In this document: one piece after another, positions 11,885 through 23,092 of the stretch
Numbering within the stretch: the first letter of the stretch is position 1
Layout: each line of letters begins with the position of its first letter
Assembly: GCA_026027325.1 (NCBI GenBank)
Contig: JAMSLZ010000010.1
Span: 372,001-436,000, forward strand
DNA length: 64,000 nt
Direction: 5' to 3'
From: Actinomucor elegans
Taxonomy: Eukaryota > Mucoromycota > Mucoromycetes > Mucorales > Mucoraceae
Notes under the pieces: generated by a model
Told to the model about the DNA's origin: nothing
The model's input: only the letters and a program-made list of their open reading frames with translations
Database searches by the model: none
Position numbers and translations under genes: made by a program

Positions 11885-12987
11885 CTAGGTAAGGAAAATA
11901 ATCTTGCATGGTATAGGATTGCTATAAATGGAGTAATTATAATCGTTAGGGTTATTGTCAAGAATAACACTCTTGCTAGGATTCCAGCGGTGACCTCTTG
12001 CCAGGCTGTGTTCTTCATACCTGATCAACAGATTGTTCATCTGTGATTGTTTGGCGCTCTGTACTACATCATCTGCATAAAGTAGGTAGTTCATCAGTCT
12101 TGTGAATTCAATTGGAGTTTAAGATTCTTCTAGTTGTGAGGGACGAAGTAATTTTGGAAGATCATTTATGTAAAGAGAGTAGATGAAGAATGATAGAATA
12201 GAGCCTTGGAGGGCACCAATATTTGGCTGAAATTGCAAGGAGCGAATACTATTGAGGAGAACTTCAATATGAACATCATCAAATAGATTCTGCAAAAGAC
12301 CAATCAAAACGGGAAGAGCTGTCTCTCGAAACAAAGACCATATAGTAAGTGAGATGTCTCTTGAGATATTCGTAATTAGTTAAGTATGTATTTAATTAAC
12401 GAAACATCTCGGGAAATATTTCATTTTTTTTAGCGAGAGAAAAAACAAGATAGGTTTATTCTACCATTGTCAGCCTTGTGTTATAAACGGGCTGGGTAAT
12501 AGTTACATATAGCAAATATAACTAGTCACGATTACACAAGCTAACTACTCAGGTACACTTTACTACTCTATATAAAGTAGTTATATCCACTACAGTAAAT
12601 GCGATTAACTGTGCCATAGGCGAACTTTATGTCTAGAAATGCTAGAACCGGCTCGAGGCTGTAGTTAAGACGTAGGAGTTGGTATATTTCAGCGAGACAA
12701 AGCGTTTGATCTAAGGATTCTCTGGATTGACGAAAACCACCTTGAGCTAAATCTATGTCTGGACTGTGTTCTATAAGGGTTGGAATTAGACAATATTTAA
12801 GCATCTTTTGAAATATTGATGTTAAACTAATTAGGCGGTAGTTTCCTGGATCGGCTGTTGGGTCTTTCTTATAGATAGGGGTTACTTGGGTAACTCGCCA
12901 GTCCAGTAGAGTATATGGCCAGCGCCAGCAAAGTTGATAAAAAGAGAGTAACAGGGGCACGGGAGTCTCACTAATGGGTGTCAGCAT
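11885..12987 (-). pseudogene. LINE reverse transcriptase remnant
   Basis: Successive minus-strand frames carry RT motif A (AFLDIKFAYG, where the usual catalytic Asp is followed here by Ile-Lys), motif B (GALQGSILSFF) and the catalytic YADD box (YLLYADDVV). The pieces lie in different frames separated by stops, so no functional enzyme can be made. Confidence 0.85.
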
Positions 12988-13899
12988 CTCTTGATGTATG
13001 CCATCCTCGTCTGGTTCTTTTCCAGGAGGAAACTTTTAAATAACTGAGGCAATTAGTTCAGTGAGATTAGTTCAGTGAGGAAAGGAAACTCTTCAGAAGG
13101 AAATGGATGGGCATATCAAGATCGACTGTATTCAGTAGCGGTCAGTAAATGATCTGAAAAAAAAACAGATCGGAGGAGTCTGGTCATTGAGTTAGCAACG
13201 TGAACAGGGTCTTCAATAAACGAAAAAGTGGGTTCAATTTGTCTGTGTTTTCCGATTTTACTGAACTCAGGAATAGCTCTACTGTAGTCATCTTTAGCCA
13301 TTTGGCCACAGAGATGGCTCCATATTTCTTTACACTGTAAAACAACGAGCGACTTAATTTTACTTTAGGTTCTTGGTGAAGAAGCGAATATTTTAGGCAA
13401 CTAAGGCCGCGCACTTTTCTCCATTTCCTTTAGTAATATTCTTTTAAATCAGTGTCTTGTATCTCTGATGCTCAAAAATCTTCGAGAGGATTTAGAAGTT
13501 TAGTGATTCTATCACATGCTGTGTCCAAGATACGATAGATTATCTGAAAAATACCATTATCGGGCTTTTCTATATGCTGTATAGCGGTAGGTTGATCTGT
13601 AGGGTCCGGTGGTTGTAATGCTGTTAAGGTAGATATGCCATTCTGGAAGTTTTGCTTATATATGTAGATTTTCACGGCATCCTTTAATTTATGTAAATGC
13701 TGTGTTACGCGTTATTGAGAAGCAACCTCCGGTATTGGAATAGGTGAAGTACAGGTGAATGACATGAACTTATGGGCTGACTCTAGTGATAGATTGTCTT
13801 TAATGGAAATATCGGAGGAATTATACTATCTGCGCCAGTGAAATAACCAATGATACTGTTTCCTCGGTATGAAATGAAGGCTGTCTGGCTATAAGTGAG

Positions 13900-14350
13900 T
13901 TGTTCACTCCAAAACATTAATTTATATCATTGAATCCATTGGTGCAGTAGCTGCTCTCGGGTATTGGAGATATTGTTACCGGTGTAATTGCCCATTCTTG
14001 CATTGAAATCTCCACAAATAATAATGTGAGAGGTGTGAGCTGTGGATTATGGGAGTGTATTAAGACTTTCTGAAACTGTAGAAGTGTCTAGGAAAGGAAT
14101 AGATACAGGTAGTGAATGAGCGTATTAGGCGTAGTGAATAAGAGGTTATACTTAGTTAGTAGTTCATTATTTTATGTTAAATGGTGCACTGGAAAGGGAT
14201 TGGAGGAGTTGATTAACAGAGATTCTTAGACGACTTCTAGAGGGCCGTATCTGAGTTGGCTCACCGTAAATATGGAATTATTTCCAGTGAGTAGAATATC
14301 GATTTGGTGAGAGGAGCTATGTCTTGGTAATCAATAGTACAGAACAGGAC
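13900..14350 (-). pseudogene. LINE AP-endonuclease domain remnant
   Basis: The minus strand reads HIIICGDFNARMGNYTG near 14,020-13,970. The GDFNAR motif is diagnostic of APE-type endonucleases of non-LTR elements, which nick the target DNA to prime reverse transcription. Flanking frames are broken, so borders are approximate. Confidence 0.7.
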
Positions 14351-15001
14351 CCTGCTAAATGTAATAATGGAGTAATAGCTTGTTTTGGGTGTCCAATTGC
14401 ATTAAACAAGGAAATCGAGACTTCTTTCATTTAGACTTGGATACTATGATTGGGGGAGGAGTTGTGTTAGATTTGTTCGGAGGCAGGACTCACCTTATAA
14501 TCATTGGAGAAGACGATGTAAGCTTGTTTGTTGGGTCTAGTAGAAAATGTTTGGAAGAGAACATTTTTGCTGATTTATTAACGTTCATAAAAGCATCGTG
14601 TGGCCACGCATTTGGTTGATGCGTGGATATAACTCAAAGCACGCTCCATGCGGTTGTAGTAACGCATAAATGCAATGTTGTCTCAATCCTGTTTTGAACA
14701 GTCAGTGCATTGTGGGTCTTTAAGAGTGGTGCCATTACAGGGATGGAAATACTTTTTGAAGACGAGGACATAGTTGTTCAATAAGCACTTGTGTCTTTGT
14801 GAGAATGGAGATGTATTGGTAATCTTGATTGGATGAAGGTCGTTGTAAGATACAGGCTGCAGTTTCTTGTCATTGAACTTTTTTGCAATCGCGCTCAATT
14901 GGAATAGAAAGTTTGAGTTGTTCAAGGCATGCCGAATTACGTCAGGGGGTATCTGTGGTAGTGCCCACATACTAGTTTTCGGGTTGTTTCTGTTGTTCCA
15001 A

Positions 15002-15424
15002 TTAGTGGCGAAGTTCCCTCTTTGCTTGATTCAACTCTGTAATGAAGCCTTGGATGGTTTCCAAAAGCTTCTGGTGAGACAGCTGCGAATTGTTAACGGG
15101 GCTGGTAATATCTTTTCCCCAAGTTTCAAGCATTTCCTCATCATCTTTGGGAATAACTGCTGTATTAGGACACACTATATTTTCTATGATATCTCTGATA
15201 GTATGTGCATGGTATGTTTTTCCACAATTACTGCAACGGAGTATATACTGGAGGGATCAAATTTGACTGCCGTGGCGGTTGATACTGCTCTTAATTTGGC
15301 AGTTGGGGTAGACAGCCTGTTTTCGGTAAATATCAAAGTACGATAGGAGTAGTATTTGATCCTCTATACTAAAGTTTATGACAGTGGAGGTTAATTGAGA
15401 CGGTTTAACTGCGATAGTAGACAT
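15002..15424 (-). pseudogene. LINE N-terminal ORF with Cys motif, in-frame TGA
   Basis: Reading from an ATG at 15424 gives about 140 codons to a stop at 15002, interrupted only by TGA at 15259-15257. After the stop the frame continues with CSNCGKTYHAHT, a C-x2-C followed by His, then acidic and Gln-rich sequence. This looks like the nucleic-acid-binding first ORF of the LINE, but I cannot name the exact family. A single CGA-to-TGA change would explain the break. Confidence 0.6.
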
Positions 15425-15519
15425 CTTTAGCAATAATTAGGAGTCTATAGATATGTTAATTGATTTCTAAATATAGTAAAATTGATTATTTATTACAAAT
15501 AAGTAAATTTATTTATATA

Positions 15520-17346
15520 TTAAACATGGTATGGATGTGTAGTAAACTCTATATTAGCGATTGTGCTAAACCACCCAGTTTTAGTCTTAATAAAACCATA
15601 TATATCAACTTTTTCACTGTTTTCTTCTTCACTATCTTGACCATCATCGTCACTTTCTATACCACTTTCATACACTATATGAGTAGGGATTTTTGATAAG
15701 TGTCTGTCAGAACAGGGAGGAGTGAACCATGTTGGCTCTGAAACAATGTCTGGTCTTTTGGGAGAGAAAGATAAGCGTCTATTGGTATTTTTTGCTGCTG
15801 CAATCCTTTCTTTGTTTTCTCTAATAATTCTTTTTAAAGCAAGTGCGGATCTTTCGACGCTATCACGAAAATCAAACAAACATTTTATCGAGTTGATACC
15901 ATCAGAGCCGAGAAAGCTACTGGGAAAAGACAGACTGAATTCAGGAACATTGACATGATACTGGTGCTTTGTTGCATGAAGAGTCGAAAATTTGCATTGT
16001 AAGCCAACAAACTGACACAGCCATGCTCTGCTCTTAACGGAATCTTGGCTTGTGCTATCGTATACTTCTTGAATAGCTACTTCTGCTTCCTTTCCTTCCC
16101 TCAGTAGCTTACTCATGTCACTGCCTACTTTTTCGTCAGTTGCATGCTGTAAACAGCCTTCACCACATACTAAATCAAATTCTTCTTCTTCAACATCAAC
16201 AAGTATACGCATATCAGTCTTGAAACCAATGATATTTGCATGATCATGATACAGATTGGCTTTCGATTCGGTTGTGTTTTCTGGTACGGTTTCGCCTGTC
16301 TTGATTCTTACTATGTTTTTGTTGATATCGAATAACTTGCTGAGCAAAGGTAACCAAATTTGATAATCATAATCTCGTTCAGAAATTTTTGAAGCGTTCT
16401 TTGTATTCAGCATAAACTCCTTTGATTCTACTAAAATCAATATCTCTTCATAAAAATCAAAGACCTTTTCGTCGGTATCCTTCAAATTGTCTTGGCTCTT
16501 TAATTGATTCAAAAATTTTTTTGCCTTGCGAATACCATTTTGAAGAGCGTATAGGCTGATGATGTAATTCCATTTATCTGTTAATGATGTATCAATAACT
16601 GATGGCGCAGTTTTGAAAAGTTTGGTATATTTTGCAGTTAATTTTGTCCATATATCATCAGAAAAAAGACACCTCAAAGCGCCTTCTTTCTCTGGTTCAC
16701 CAAGATCTAGGATACACGATAGACCTTTAGACATTGCTTCCAATTCTTCAGTTGATAAATCGTCGCCCCTTTGATATAAGCGATGAAGCACTTTACCGTG
16801 ATTGAATATTGTTTCTTTAATATTTCGTACTTCAATTTCTGCAGAAGAAGTTGTAGGTAGCGAAGTTGTTTCTGATATAGAGGCCGTTTCTGTATCACTC
16901 AATTGTCTTTCAAGTTCTAAAAGTCTGCTTCGATCTTCCAATATTACTTCAGATTGGCTTATAAAACGCGTTTGTCTGTTGAGTCTTCGTTTGTACTTTT
17001 TGACCTTCTCTTCTTCACATCTGTAATTATAGAGTGCTTCAAATTCCTCCTTGACGCAAGGTGTCTTCAGATAGCGTTCCACTTTTGAGGCATAGGTTTG
17101 GACATCTGGATGTCTACAAAGACATGAGGAGACTAAAGAGAAGCATCGAGCAAATTTATCAAAACAGGATTGGAAGCTTGTTGATTTGGCTTTTCTTGAT
17201 GCAAATTCAGCCTCAATCAAATCTTCAATGTTTGGCCATTTAGACAAAGGAACCGTAGTTATAACTGTATTGATCTTGTATTTTTTGCAATGTTTTGAAG
17301 AGACCTTAAAGTCTGCCAAACTATTTTTGTAGATAGGCTTTTTCAT
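15520..17346 (-). CDS. orphan intronless 608-aa protein, unknown function
   Basis: A single uninterrupted 608-codon frame in an otherwise intron-rich neighbourhood and between dead transposons. Residues 1-125 are basic and Cys-containing (KHCKKYK; CFDKFARC; CLCRHPD). A charged, probably coiled stretch follows (125-200), then a helical central region. Around residues 374-425 comes FKTDMRILVDVEEEEFDL, then GEGC and KLLREGKEAE. The tail is acidic (GIESDDDGQDSEEE). The D...E...K arrangement in 374-425 resembles PD-(D/E)XK nuclease-like segments of some expanded Mucorales families, but this is inference. I recognise no named family. No flanking terminal repeats are evident. It could be a domesticated or transposon-linked gene, or a lineage-specific family member. 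A fully open frame beside decayed elements argues for recent or continuing function. Confidence 0.7.
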   Translation of the reverse strand: MKKPIYKNSLADFKVSSKHCKKYKINTVITTVPLSKWPNIEDLIEAEFASRKAKSTSFQSCFDKFARCFSLVSSCLCRHPDVQTYASKVERYLKTPCVKEEFEALYNYRCEEEKVKKYKRRLNRQTRFISQSEVILEDRSRLLELERQLSDTETASISETTSLPTTSSAEIEVRNIKETIFNHGKVLHRLYQRGDDLSTEELEAMSKGLSCILDLGEPEKEGALRCLFSDDIWTKLTAKYTKLFKTAPSVIDTSLTDKWNYIISLYALQNGIRKAKKFLNQLKSQDNLKDTDEKVFDFYEEILILVESKEFMLNTKNASKISERDYDYQIWLPLLSKLFDINKNIVRIKTGETVPENTTESKANLYHDHANIIGFKTDMRILVDVEEEEFDLVCGEGCLQHATDEKVGSDMSKLLREGKEAEVAIQEVYDSTSQDSVKSRAWLCQFVGLQCKFSTLHATKHQYHVNVPEFSLSFPSSFLGSDGINSIKCLFDFRDSVERSALALKRIIRENKERIAAAKNTNRRLSFSPKRPDIVSEPTWFTPPCSDRHLSKIPTHIVYESGIESDDDGQDSEEENSEKVDIYGFIKTKTGWFSTIANIEFTTHPYHV

Positions 17347-17759
17347 TTTTAACTGGTCTGAATAAAAAAGAAGGCAAATGCTTTTTTGTTGTTGAAATTC
17401 AATATTTAATGTACTATTTAAATTACTTATAATTCAATGAATACTCTGAACCCTACTTGCCTTTGTTTGTTGAAATTTTGCGTAATAGAAGCTGATAGTA
17501 ATTATATTATTCTGAATAGCTTTTTGTTCCCATTTCTTCACACTATTTTACATACACGTACGCATTTCGATCATCATTCAAAAATTAATCTTAAAACTAC
17601 TAGTCATGAAAGAATATCGATGTTAATGCTCACATTTCAGTCTCTTTTCATTACTTAAAACGTTCTGAGACTCCAAAACTTTTAAGAGGGGGAACTTGTT
17701 TCAATACATCGAACCCTGGTTGCGATTCTCTTCCTTGACTTAGTGCCAAAAAAAAAATG
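17347..17759. other. spacer between orphan ORF and piggyBac remnant
   Basis: AT-rich; probably holds the promoter of the minus-strand orphan ORF. No RNA gene or terminal inverted repeat could be identified. Confidence 0.4.
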
Positions 17760-19610
17760 GTTTCAATACTCCTCGCCTCAGGCTCACTAGAAAAATCACC
17801 AGACGTATTGAACGCGATGATAGAAAGATCATTGTTGCACTTGATCTTCCTGATCATTCATTTTCTTTGTTTGGTACTTCTTTGAAGTATGAAAGCCCTA
17901 GGATACCAGCTGTTCGCGTTGTCACTACTACTGACAATGATATACCTGAAAACGAGGACTTTCTTGAAGATGCTGAAGCAGAAGAATTTGATGAGTTTGA
18001 ATCTGGTAGTGATAACTGAAAAGTCGACGAGGTAACTACTGATTATAGATTTACCTCGGGCAGCAATTACTTCTTTAGCACTTCCAAGTTCAACATAACA
18101 AACAAGCTAACTGCTTCTCTTGCTGATTACTTTTTGTACTTTTTGCCGGTTGACTTTATTAAGGATGTTATTTTCTCAAACACGAGCAGTCATGCTCGCA
18201 GTGTTAATCATAATTGGGTTAGTTTAACTTTTCTTGAGCATCTTACTTGGCTTGCCTTGTTAATAGTTATGGCCGTATGAAGACATGTCAATAAGAATAC
18301 CTACTGGAGGATAGGACCTAGCTGTTTTATGTTGACCATTGACTTCAATGAGTACATGACGTATGATAGATTCAATGTTATCATGCAGTTTCATATACTC
18401 GAGGTTCCCGATGGCAAACACCAAGCTGACCCTCTGTATCGAATTAGGAGCTACCTTGATGCTTTTAACGAAATTTTAGCTAGATCGATGGAGCTTGGCA
18501 GATATCTTTGTGCTGATGAAAGCGTGAATCAGTGACTTGGTTGCGACTTGTATAACTTAAAGTTCCTGGAAAGACCCATCTAATCGGCTAAAAATCCAAG
18601 GCTTTAGCGGATGAGAATATCAGTTGTATATTACACCTAGATACTATCAGTGATCCTGTTAAAAAGAAGTATGCTGACATGGATCGAAACTTAATATTTA
18701 CGTTGAAGTGATTGACTGAGTCTTGGTTTTCATATGGTAGAACCATTATCGCTGAATCTTGGTTTGGTTCACCAGAGATAATTAGCACTTTGGCAAGTAT
18801 GGCTTGTTTGCGATCATGCAAGTCATCAAGGAAAGACATTGCCCTCGAGATATACCTAGGGTGAACATTCTCGAGTACTTAGGCCCTGATCAAGGCAGCC
18901 ATTATATCATGATAAAGCGTAATGAAGATGACCAAACAATCTTTGCTTGTGTCTACAGGAACTTGAAATCAAAAACGTTGGCTGCTTCCTGTAGTACCTC
19001 TGTTATTTCGGGAAAAATTCGTTATTACAAAGATTTCAATGGACAGCAACGTCAGCTTCGACGCCCCCAAGTCTTTGATGATAATGAATCCCATAAGAGT
19101 GAGTATAAATCTAGAAACATATATTAATTCCCATCAATTAGAATTCTCATCACTTTAGGTAGCGTTAATACTTTCAATAATAGACGCAACAATATGGCCA
19201 ACTTTCATGACATAATGAAAACTTACAGGTGGGAAGTGTATTTCCTTTCTTTCACTTTTGGCATTGCTAAGGTTTATGCCTTTAGCTGTTATAAGATTTA
19301 GGGAAATCGTGGTGAAAGTAACTTCTTTCATAATGATTTCAAGGACTTGTTGGCCAATTCTCTTCTCAAAAATATCAAGACTATGAGTGAAACCATAAAA
19401 AACACTTCCATAGAACCAATAATATTGATAAGTTATAATAGACGTAATACGCATATCTATATTTCGCTTTCTTATAGTGATAAACGCACTAGACGTTGTC
19501 GCACTTGTGGAGATCGGGGTATTAAAAGTAGAAAAAGGTGTTCTTGTAGCATTGACCCGATGTCTCCAAATTTCTATCAATCTTGTTGTATTCCATCTAC
19601 TATTTTCTAG
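17760..19610 (+). pseudogene. degenerate piggyBac-type transposase
   Basis: The plus strand reads through a PiggyBac/DDE_Tnp_1_7 order of segments. These are an acidic N-terminal region ending EFDEFESGSDN, LADYFLYFLPVDFIKDVI, a LTFLEHLTW helix, IDFNEYMTYDRF, YLDAFNEI with ADESVNQ (catalytic DE-S block), IIAESWFGSP, and a Cys-rich C-terminus (CRTCGDRGIKSRKRCSC). In-frame TGA codons occur at 18017, 18278 and 18533, with a further TGA at 18709 in the next segment, plus later frameshifts. The best-preserved uninterrupted pieces are 18329-18535, 18804-19127 and 19347-19610. Terminal inverted repeats and a TTAA target site were not located. Confidence 0.82.
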
Positions 19611-19811
19611 CATCGATACAATAGTAAGGAATCAGCAGTTCATTTATGTATACATGGACTCTATCTGATAATCCAATTAGATTAACAAGGCTTGCATATA
19701 TACAAGCGATATGTCATCCTTAGAACTATTAGCCAATAATCATTACAAGAAACACGTGGCATCATACTATCGAATAGTATCGAGTGTATCTCAAGACAAG
19801 ACCTGTATATC

Positions 19812-20480
19812 TTTTATTTTTTTTGTAAATTAATAATTATTGAGAAATACTTTAAAAGTTACACATCGCTGAGTGGTGGAGCTTGATAAACGGAGTATAG
19901 GAAGACAATATTACAAGAGGAAATATATGATATTAGGTTAGGCTAAGAGTATGAAGAAGGATTTACAATCGATCCTTAAGGTTGGGGATCAACCTATCTA
20001 TTAGGGAAATGATTTGGGGAAAAAAACAGTGTAGAGTTGTGGGCGTAATTGGGTGGGCATCTAGGCGTGCCATTTCTCAATAAAAATTCCAAAGTTTCCA
20101 CAGGGTTGTAGAGATGATAATAAAATACAATGGTATCTTACGAACGCCATTGAGTACATGGAGGAAACGTAGTGAGCTATATAACATTTCAAGTGAAATG
20201 GAGAGTAGGGGAAAGTAATGAGTCAGAACTTCGGGTCAGAGTTTCCATTTAGAAGCATAATCAACTAGAAAATGTCTGAGGCTGTCTATACTGCTGTCAC
20301 ATACAGGGCATACATTGGAGGAAACGGTGCCAAAATTGCAAAGTAGTTGACGAGTTGGGATGCAACCTGTTGTAGATCTAAAGTAAATGGTTCTTGCTTG
20401 AGGATACATTGAGCAAGACTAGAAAGCTTGGATCACACTTGTGGAAAAATGGATATCAATCGCAATATCTTGTTGATCAG
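19812..20480 (-). mobile_element. 5'-truncated LINE, C-terminal fragment with 3' tail
   Basis: The minus strand encodes the end of a LINE polyprotein: SRQLLCNF-like text followed by VCPVCDSSIDSLRHFLVDYA, a C-x2-C...H zinc motif typical of LINE C-termini. It continues into a 3' tail ending TCAATAATTATTAATTTAC and a short A-rich run (T-rich on the plus strand near 19813-19824). Only the last few hundred bases remain. A very similar tail recurs alone at 33.65 kb. Confidence 0.7.
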
Positions 20481-20657
20481 TTGCAAAAGTAGTACTTGAT
20501 TGGATATTGGAGATTTCTCATCTCAAATTTTATTGGATAACGGAGGATAAAATAAATGGTTCTTCCCAAACGAAATTCATGCCGGTTAGTGACGAAACGC
20601 CATATCTTCCTTATCTTTTTCTCCCTTCGTTTCTAGTATTTAGCAGTTTGAAATATA

Positions 20658-22029
20658 ATGTTAAGACAGTTGAGTTTACGCAATCAAAGCTTGCTGGGAT
20701 CTAGGAAGGTATGCGATCTTAATAAACAAGTATATGCATTTCTCTGTTACTTAACGCGTAAAACTAGCACTTGGTTCGTTCTTTTGCTTCTGTTACTGTA
20801 TATATCCTCTTTTTTTTTTCAAATATAATCCACTCAACTCTTTCTTTATAGAATCATCATACAGTAACCTTAGTACCCGGTGATGGTGTTGGACAAGAGC
20901 TTTCTGAATCAGTTAAATCCATTTTCAAAGCTGCCAACGTACCTGTTGAATGGGAACAGTTTGATCTTTCTGGTCATGTCTCTACCAATGATAATTTAAT
21001 GAAGGAAACACTGGCTTCCTTGAGACGTAACAAAGTAGGGTTAAAAGGCATTTTATATACACCCGTATCACGTTTAGGACATGCATCGTTTAACGTTTCC
21101 ATGAGAAAGGTGCTAGCGAACCAAACAAATAGCCTAGTCTACATAACTAAACAGTCCTACTTTCTAGGATCTCGATATTTACGCTTCCGTTTCTTTGGTC
21201 AAAACAATTCCAGGTGTCAAGTCTCGCTTTAATGATATCGATATAGCCATTATCCGAGAAAACACTGAGGGAGAATATTCTGGTTTGGAACATCAGTCAT
21301 ATCCAGGCGTCGTAGAATCATTGAAACTGGTTACACGTCATAAAACTGAACGTATTGCCCGGTACGCTTTTGATTTTGCCCTAAAGAACAATCGCAAAAA
21401 GGTTACTTGTGTTCATAAAGCCAATATCATGTATGTATCCATCAACATATGGTTTCGAATGGTACTGATATTATCTTGCTTATAGGAAGCTTGGCGATGG
21501 CTTATTCTTGAACACTGTTCGCGATATCTACGAAAAAGAATACAAGAAATCAGATATCGTGTTGAACGACATGATTGTAGATAATGCGTCTATGCAGCTT
21601 GTATCTCGACCTCAGCAATTTGACGTACTGGTATTGCCTAATCTCTATGGTAATATCATGTCCAATGTTGGTGCTGGCTTGATTGGAGGGCCTGGTATTA
21701 TTCCTGGATCCAGTATTGGTAGAGAATACGCGGTTTTTGAACCAGTAAAGTGTCTTTCAATTTGTATCTCATAAGTAATTATCACTCACTGTTGTATATA
21801 GGGATGTCGCCACGTCGGAGAAGATATTGGTGGAAGTAATGTGGCTAATCCTACAGCCATGATATTGAGCTCAGTTATGATGCTGAGACATTTAGGACTG
21901 CTTGATCACGCTAACCGTATCTCTAATGCTGTTTATCTTACTATTCAAAACACTCAATCAAGAACGCGAGACATGGGCGGTGAACTTAGTACAACTGATT
22001 TTACAAAGGCTATCATTTCATCCTTGTAA
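20658..22029 (+). CDS. idh1: NAD-dependent isocitrate dehydrogenase, regulatory-type subunit Idh1
   Basis: Mitochondrial TCA-cycle enzyme subunit (isocitrate to 2-oxoglutarate in the Idh1/Idh2 complex). Exons 20658-20708, 20852-21109, 21168-21430, 21486-21744 and 21802-22029 give 352 residues. The first 17 codons form a basic Ser/Leu presequence ([17 protein letters not shown]), matching a mitochondrial signal. The mature part opens [11 protein letters not shown] and contains [44 protein letters not shown] and [12 protein letters not shown]. Wording around these motifs is closer to yeast Idh1 than Idh2. Intron 2 has an unusual GTGCTA donor but is required for frame. The stop lies 11 bp from the stop of clpP on the other strand. 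Confidence 0.93.
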
Positions 22030-22040
22030 ACCATGGTTTA

Positions 22041-23092
22041 TTACTTCTTGGGATCTTCAGGTTTAGGTTCTATACGCTTTTCTAAAACTTTATCAATTAA
22101 ACCAAAGTTCATTGCTTCTTCTGCAGTCATAAAGTAATCTCTTTCTACCATTTTTTCTAAACAAAAATAATAATATGAGTCTCAAAAGCCTGCCTTTTAC
22201 ATGTATACTTACCAATGGTTTCAAGATCCCGAATACCAGTGTGCTTTTGATATATTCTATTTAATCTCTCTCTGACGCGAAGAATTTCGCGTGCATGGAT
22301 AGCGATATCAGATGCTTGACCTGCTGCACCGCCAGAAGGCTGGTGAATCATAATAGAAGCATTAGGTAATGCAAAACGTTTACCAGGTTCACCTGAAGAT
22401 GAGTTAGTGTGGAGTAATACTGCAAATTTAGACGATCTTACCTGCTGTAAGTAAAAGCGAACCCATGGAACATGCTTGTCCATTACACAAGGTAGAGACA
22501 GGTGATTGAATGTATTGCATCTACAGTTCATTAGTTTCTTTCTATCTATCTATTCTAATGTACTTACAGTATCATAAATGGCCATACCAGCAGTAACGCT
22601 CCCACCGGGCGAATTAATATACAAGCTAATCTGTTTTTCTGTGCTTTCAGCTTCCAAGAATAACAGTTGCGCAACTACAACCGAGGCAACATTATCGTTT
22701 ACCTAGAGAAACGAGTTAGCTCGAGTATTATTATGAAAATAGCATCTTTACAGGCCCGTTTAAACAAATGATACGCTCTTTAAGTAACCGAGAAAATATG
22801 TCGTATGAACGTTCACCCCGGCCCTGGAAAGAAATAGCGAGTAAATAAGATGTGTATTGTTTCAAATGCTACAATTGCTCTTACTGTTTGTTCAACAACC
22901 ATAGGAATCAAGGATTGAGCATAAGGCGATTCAGACCAGGAACTAATGACATTGTTATTGGTATGTGTAAAGAACGACTATCAAAGAGTAACGCGTCAGT
23001 TTTGAATATTATCAATGGCATATAGCGTGCTTTACTCGGTTGTTTGCACGTAATAAGGTAGGAGTTGATCGTTTAAGAATATTAGCAAGCAT
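22041..23092 (-). CDS. clpP: mitochondrial ATP-dependent Clp protease proteolytic subunit
   Basis: Serine protease ring subunit acting with ClpX in the mitochondrial matrix. Seven exons on the minus strand: 23092-23036, 22977-22885, 22823-22752, 22702-22568, 22520-22442, 22392-22213 and 22156-22041, 243 residues. Exon 1 encodes a basic leader ([19 protein letters not shown]). The core shows [20 protein letters not shown], the [11 protein letters not shown] nucleophile loop (catalytic Ser), MIHQPSGGA (catalytic His), and the C-terminal [11 protein letters not shown]. Length fits ClpP plus presequence. It is convergent with idh1, with 11 bp between stops. ClpP is present in only some fungi, so its retention here is a useful lineage character. 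Confidence 0.95.

Larger units (their letters stand above)
11520..15424 (-). mobile_element. degenerate LINE (non-LTR retrotransposon)
   Basis: About 3.9 kb read on the minus strand, broken by stops and frameshifts. From 5' to 3' it shows a Cys-motif N-terminal segment (15424-15002), a further coding-like piece (14970-14683), an AP-endonuclease segment with GDFNARMG near 14,000, and reverse transcriptase blocks. The RT blocks include AQGGFRQSRESLDQT and AFLDIKFAYG (12987-12568), GALQGSILSFFIYSLYINDL (12334-12119) and YLLYADDVV (12094-11885). A C-terminal remnant lies at 11760-11524. The order EN-RT is that of L1-like elements. No piece is long enough to be active. It abuts the satellite array. 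Confidence 0.88.

Noticed and set aside
14867..15346. 159-codon plus-strand ORF
   Set aside because: Antisense to the LINE N-terminal ORF, which has the meaningful Cys motif.
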